From the NCBI GenBank assembly GCA_002393965.1, contig DGSL01000013.1:1-9531 (forward strand): a stretch of DNA of 9,531 nucleotides, read 5' to 3'. Of this stretch, positions 5,836 to 9,531 are shown piece by piece. This DNA is from Bacteroidales bacterium UBA4363. GTDB taxonomy: Bacteria > Bacteroidota > Bacteroidia > Bacteroidales > Paludibacteraceae. Both the position numbers and the translations under genes were made by a program. Under the pieces are notes generated by a model, which was not told where the DNA came from, did no database searches, and saw only the letters and a program-made list of their open reading frames with translations. How positions within the stretch are numbered: the first letter of the stretch is position 1; every line of letters starts with the position of its first letter.

Positions 5836-8800
5836 TTAGAAAGAGAGGTTCAGACCGAAGTTGAACGCTCTTGCCTTCGGGTAAGCCGAGAAGTCCACAC
5901 CCGGGCAAAGCGGGTTCTTGCTGCTTCGAGTGTCCACCTCCGGGTCGAATCCGGAATAGTTGGTGATGACAAAGAGGTTGGAAGCGGTGAAGAATACACG
6001 AGCCTTCTGCAGGTAGAACTTCTTGATCCACTTTTCAGGCAGGGAGTAGCCGAGCGTAAGGCTGGCGAGACGGAGGTAGGAACCGTCCTCGACGCAATAG
6101 TCGGTCACAACGTACTTGTCCATCATAGGGCTCCAGATGGAAGCTCCGGCATTGGCGGCATCGAGTTCAGCAGCAATTGCCTTGTAAACATCGCCAGAAA
6201 GGTTGGTACCTCCTTGCGGGTTCAGATTAGGATCATTGGCAAACTGATACGGAAGGTATTCGCCATTCGGGCCGAAGAGCGAGTAGCGCTTACCGTAAGC
6301 GACGTCGGAGATGGCGTTGCGGTAGGAAGTGTTATCGTTGCCGGTGAGGATGGTAGTGTAGTCCATGCGGTTGAGGTTGAGGACATCGTTGCCAACGCTA
6401 TAGGTAAAGTTGAGACCGAGGTCAACATCGCCCCAAGCCTCGCCACCGATGCTAGCCGAGAGGTTGATACCACCGGTGAAATCGGCAGTGGTGTTACCAA
6501 TGATAGTCTTATCGTCGTTGGTAATCTTTCCGTCGCCGTTGCGGTCCTTAAGCTTAATGAGACCCGGGAACGCACTGTAGCCTGCATAAGGCGTAGCGAC
6601 AACGGTATTGTCGAGCGTCCAAGTATCCTTACCATTAGCATTGTATCTCCAAGCCTTGAAGTCGGAAGCCTTGTACCATCCGTCGGACTCGAATCCGTAG
6701 ATATTTCCAATCGGTTCACCCTCCTCGACGAGGAACTCGGAGGTGGTGATATTGTCGGAATTGAAGCAGGAAGTCGTAGCCGGGTAGTTGCCCATGCCAC
6801 CGAGGTCGGTCACCTTGCTGCGGTTAGCCGAGATATTGGCATCAGCAGTAAGGTTGTAGTGGAGTTTCTTAGACTGCTTGTCGAGGATCACGCCCTTGAT
6901 AGAGAACTCGAGACCCTTGTTCTCGGTGGAACCGATGTTGCGGAACTGGTAGTTGTAGCCACTGGAGAGTTGATAGAGCAGGATAAGGTCCTTGGTATTG
7001 TTCCAGTAGAGGTCGAAGGTACCGCTGATACGGTCGTTGAAGAAACCATAGTCGAGACCAAGGTCGCGCGTAACGGTAGTCTCCCACTTGAGTTCCGGGT
7101 TAGGAGCGATCTTGTCCGTACCGCCGATGGACAGGTAGTTGCCGAATCCTTCGATATAAGTTGAAGGAGAAGTAATGTACTCTGGACGGAGGTATCCGAG
7201 GTCCACCTTATTATTACCAGCGGTACCGTAGGAGAAGCGGAGTTTGAGGTTGGAGAGCGAGATGGCGCGAGCGACACCCTTCATCCAAGACTCGTCAGAG
7301 ACACGCCAAGCGAGAGCGGCAGACGGGAAATAGCCCCACTGATTGCCAGACTCGAAACGAGAGGAAGCATCGGCACGCATGGTAGCGGTGAGGTAGTAGC
7401 GTCCACGGTAGTCGTAGTTGGCACGTCCGAAGAACGAGAGCATATTGTCAGCCGGGTCGATGTAGTTGGAAGACTCGGTAGATTTAGCCTGTCCAATGTA
7501 GTTGAACACCTGTTTACCTGTGAAGGTATTTTCGTAGCCGTATCCTCTGATGGTCGTGAGTTCGCCCTTGTTCTGAACGGTTTCCTCGCCGAGGAGAACG
7601 GACACGTGGTGGGAGCCCTTGAAGCGGTGATCCCAGTTAATGGTGTTTGCGTTACGAAGTTTGGAAGTAATGTCCTCGGTGTAGATCATGGAGCTGGAAC
7701 CGATTTCGACGCCCGGACGTCCGGTGTTCATCGCATAGTAGGTAGTCGGTCCGTAGAAGCGGTCGGTCTGCACGTTGCGGGACTCGTAGCCGAGTTCGGA
7801 GCGTACGGTCCAGTCTTCGAGGAACTTGTATTCAGCGAAACCCTGGATATTGAACTTATTGTCTTCCTTATACTTGTAGTTGTCGCGCGTGGTAACGATC
7901 GGGTCGTACATGGAACCTACGCGTTCCTCGTCGATTTCGGCTGCGTTCTGGGAAGAAGCGAGTTTAATCGGGGTGTACTGGATCGCGTTACGCATACGAG
8001 ACTGGGTCGAAGAGCCGGCATCGCCAGCCGTATTGGAACCGGCGCCGAGCACTTCGGTGTTGGAGTAGCGGGTGGTGAAACCGAGTCGGAGTCCCTTCAT
8101 CGGCTTGAAGTTGGCCTTGAGGGAGAGGTTGTTACGTTCGTAGTTCGACTCCTCCATGATAGCCTTATCGTCGATGCGATTGTAGCTGGCGGTAAAGTTA
8201 GCGCCCTTGTTGCCACCCTTGACGGTGAAGCTATGGTTAGACTGCGTACCGGTGCGTCCGAAGGTCTCGTCCTGCCAGTCGGTGTAAGGCTGCTGTGAGA
8301 CGGTTTGGAGCAAACCGATCTCCCTGCCGTATTCGTCAGTCTGAGTCATCGGGGTGAAGTTGTAGTCTGGGGAACCAGCCTCGACATACTTATAGTCGAA
8401 ATAGTTATAGAACTTCGACTTAAGGTTGGAATTGGACTTATTTTTATGGTACTGGTTCTCGTACTGCAGGAGAGCGAAGTCACGAGCGGAGAGCAGGTCC
8501 ATGGTCTTGGTGATCTTCTTCCAACCCATGTAGCCAGTGTAGTCCACGCTGATCTTGCTCTTGCAGCCGTCGCCGCCAGCCTTCTCGTCCACATCGGAAT
8601 CCTTGGTAGTGATGATGATGACACCGTTGGCACCCTGCGCACCATAGATAGCGGTAGCGGCAGCGTCCTTGAGTACGTCCATGGACTTGATGTCGGACGG
8701 AGCGATGTCGGAGATGCTGGAAACCGGGAATCCATCGACGATGTAGAGAGGGTCGTTGGACTGGGTGAGGGAACCTCCGGCACGAACTCGGATGGAGAGA

Positions 8801-9306
8801 TCGGCATCCGGCGATCCGTCGGCTGTAGCGACGGTGACACCGGCGAGCTTACCCTGCATAGCCTCGGCAGCGGATGTAACCGGGATATTCTTGATCTGGT
8901 CGGCGCCGACGGAAGCGACGGAAGTAACGACGTCGCGTTTCTTGGTCTGTCCGTAACCGGTAACGACGATCTCCTCGAGTTCCTTGGCTGCCTCGCCGAG
9001 AGCTATGTCCACACGGCTACCGGAAATCGGTGCTGTCTTGGTTTCGAGTCCGACGTAGGAGAACTCGAGTTCCTTGGCATCCTCCGGCACCTGGAGCGTG
9101 TAGTTACCGTCGAAATCGGTCATCGTACCGATGGTTGTGCCAGGCACTTTGACTGTCGCACCGATGGCTGGCTGTCCCGTGTCGTCCTTCACGTTACCCG
9201 TGATGGTCCGTTCCTGCGCGAAGGCAGAAAAGACGCCTACCAAAGAGAGCAACAAGATAAACCACAGGCGCTTGAGGCCTGTCAATTTACTGATGTTTTC
9301 TTTCAT
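5836..9306 (-). CDS. SusC/RagA-like TonB-dependent outer-membrane transporter
   Basis: A full-length 1156-residue TonB-dependent channel importing oligosaccharides across the outer membrane with the SusD-like partner. A signal peptide (1-30, hydrophobic WFILLLSLVGVFSAFA) is probably cut before Q31. A carboxypeptidase-regulatory-like domain follows (about 33-107: TITGNVKDDTGQPAIGATV, GTMTDFDGNYTL), then the SusC-type segment EEIVVTGYGQTKKRDV (111-126) and the plug (about 125-235) with DPLYIVDGFPV and SMDVLKDAAATAIYGAQGANGVIIITTK. The rest is the 22-strand barrel, including SGFDPEVDTRSS near the end and the terminal FNFGLNLSF with the C-terminal phenylalanine of outer-membrane barrels. There is no STN domain between signal peptide and regulatory-like domain, so signalling to an anti-sigma factor is unlikely. 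It is the first gene of the locus, with a promoter candidate at 9379-9386. Substrate is inferred from the lyase. Confidence 0.97.
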   Translation of the reverse strand: MKENISKLTGLKRLWFILLLSLVGVFSAFAQERTITGNVKDDTGQPAIGATVKVPGTTIGTMTDFDGNYTLQVPEDAKELEFSYVGLETKTAPISGSRVDIALGEAAKELEEIVVTGYGQTKKRDVVTSVASVGADQIKNIPVTSAAEAMQGKLAGVTVATADGSPDADLSIRVRAGGSLTQSNDPLYIVDGFPVSSISDIAPSDIKSMDVLKDAAATAIYGAQGANGVIIITTKDSDVDEKAGGDGCKSKISVDYTGYMGWKKITKTMDLLSARDFALLQYENQYHKNKSNSNLKSKFYNYFDYKYVEAGSPDYNFTPMTQTDEYGREIGLLQTVSQQPYTDWQDETFGRTGTQSNHSFTVKGGNKGANFTASYNRIDDKAIMEESNYERNNLSLKANFKPMKGLRLGFTTRYSNTEVLGAGSNTAGDAGSSTQSRMRNAIQYTPIKLASSQNAAEIDEERVGSMYDPIVTTRDNYKYKEDNKFNIQGFAEYKFLEDWTVRSELGYESRNVQTDRFYGPTTYYAMNTGRPGVEIGSSSMIYTEDITSKLRNANTINWDHRFKGSHHVSVLLGEETVQNKGELTTIRGYGYENTFTGKQVFNYIGQAKSTESSNYIDPADNMLSFFGRANYDYRGRYYLTATMRADASSRFESGNQWGYFPSAALAWRVSDESWMKGVARAISLSNLKLRFSYGTAGNNKVDLGYLRPEYITSPSTYIEGFGNYLSIGGTDKIAPNPELKWETTVTRDLGLDYGFFNDRISGTFDLYWNNTKDLILLYQLSSGYNYQFRNIGSTENKGLEFSIKGVILDKQSKKLHYNLTADANISANRSKVTDLGGMGNYPATTSCFNSDNITTSEFLVEEGEPIGNIYGFESDGWYKASDFKAWRYNANGKDTWTLDNTVVATPYAGYSAFPGLIKLKDRNGDGKITNDDKTIIGNTTADFTGGINLSASIGGEAWGDVDLGLNFTYSVGNDVLNLNRMDYTTILTGNDNTSYRNAISDVAYGKRYSLFGPNGEYLPYQFANDPNLNPQGGTNLSGDVYKAIAAELDAANAGASIWSPMMDKYVVTDYCVEDGSYLRLASLTLGYSLPEKWIKKFYLQKARVFFTASNLFVITNYSGFDPEVDTRSSKNPLCPGVDFSAYPKARAFNFGLNLSF

Positions 9307-9307
9307 A

Positions 9308-9348
9308 GATAAAAATTTAGATTATAGATAAATTTGGATTAAAAATTT
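9308..9348 (-). repeat. A/T-rich repeated motif in the susC leader
   Basis: Plus-strand GATAAAAATTT (9308-9318), GATAAATTT (9327-9335) and GATTAAAAATTT (9337-9348) form three related A/T-rich units just before the start codon. No Shine-Dalgarno is present. An unstructured AU-rich leader is usual for highly expressed Bacteroidota genes; the repeats may simply reflect that composition. Confidence 0.35.
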
Positions 9349-9378
9349 CCACGTTCTGCGGTATGCGCAATCAAAATA

Positions 9379-9386
9379 CAAATGTA
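9379..9386 (-). promoter_or_regulatory. susC promoter, -7 element TACATTTG
   Basis: The minus strand reads TACATTTG, an exact TAnnTTTG match, 72 bases before the susC ATG, giving a leader of about 65 bases. No TTTG is found at -33. As at prs, an AAAACG-like stretch directly precedes the element and the 19-bp A-tract/GGGGAGGA box lies 25 bases upstream. Confidence 0.6.
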
Positions 9387-9411
9387 GCGTTTTTTGTATA
9401 TGTACCGACAT

Positions 9412-9430
9412 TCCTCCCCTTTTTTTCGCC
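9412..9430 (-). promoter_or_regulatory. Shared A-tract/GGGGAGGA box, susC copy
   Basis: Read on the minus strand this is GGCGAAAAAAAGGGGAGGA, one mismatch from the block at 1813-1831 before prs. The adjoining A8 run (plus strand 9432-9439) makes a T7-CGCCT-A8 dyad (9420-9439), so the site combines opposed A-tracts, possibly bent DNA or an UP-like element. Its function is unknown. Confidence 0.5.
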
Positions 9431-9497
9431 TAAAAAAAAGATTCCGCACCAGGGAAGAGACAAAAAAGGAGAAGTCGAGGAATGGGAGAAAGACGAG

Positions 9498-9531
9498 GAG
9501 TGAGAGTGGAGTAGTATTGGAGTGGTATTGG
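9498..9531. repeat. Imperfect 11-bp tandem repeat at the window edge
   Basis: Units GAGTGAGAGTG (9498-9508), GAGTAGTATTG (9509-9519) and GAGTGGTATTG (9520-9530) follow each other; the last two differ at one position. The surrounding 9440-9531 is very purine-rich on the plus strand, and no open frame of note is seen there. The array may continue beyond the window. Confidence 0.4.

Noticed and set aside
4328..7164. Two long plus-strand frames (4328-5833 and 5809-7164) opposite susD and susC
   Set aside because: They mirror the codon bias of susD and susC, show no motif, signal peptide or family resemblance, and have no promoter of their own.
7606..9312. Plus-strand frames (7606-8298 and 8305-9312) opposite susC
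   Set aside because: Antisense shadows of the transporter, rich in Val/Gly/Asp and without recognisable domains.
1..9531. CRISPR array, tRNA, rRNA or insertion sequence
   Set aside because: No regularly spaced direct repeats, cloverleaf-like gene, rRNA stretch or transposase frame was seen on either strand.

Overview
The window looks like a chromosomal piece of a member of the Bacteroidales (phylum Bacteroidota), plausibly a Prevotella-like gut or rumen commensal. The phylum call rests on a SusC/SusD outer-membrane pair, on promoters of the TAnnTTTG type, on start sites without a strong Shine-Dalgarno sequence, and on AT-rich intergenic DNA between moderately GC-rich genes. The genus is inference only.

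Layout: (1) Bases 1-272 hold no convincing gene but contain a run of short hairpins and a perfect 18-bp palindrome that overlaps the promoter of the next gene. (2) Bases 273-719 (+) encode a 148-residue stand-alone nuclease-like protein of the HsdR N-terminal type. (3) A symmetric stem-loop at 721-767 separates it from the convergent gene prs (793-1731, -), ribose-phosphate pyrophosphokinase. (4) Bases 1732-2092 are intergenic, with the prs promoter and the terminator of the next gene. (5) Bases 2093-9306, all on the minus strand, form a small polysaccharide-utilisation locus in transcription order: susC (9306 to 5836), susD (5809 to 3830), then a lipoprotein pectate lyase of family PL1 (3553 to 2093). 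(6) Bases 9307-9531 hold the susC leader, promoter and a short tandem repeat that runs off the edge.

The locus makes sense as a pectin-capture unit. The surface lipoprotein lyase would cut polygalacturonate by beta-elimination, the SusD-like lipoprotein would bind the oligosaccharides, and the SusC-like TonB-dependent channel would bring them into the periplasm. A terminator between susD and the lyase gene, plus weak promoter candidates after it, suggests the lyase is at least partly transcribed on its own. The later steps of pectin breakdown and any dedicated regulator are not in the window.

The most unusual signal is a 19-bp block, 18/19 identical, upstream of both prs and susC, in the same orientation and 25-29 bp before each TAnnTTTG element. 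It could be a shared promoter element. No undescribed multi-gene system is visible; the coding content belongs to known families.
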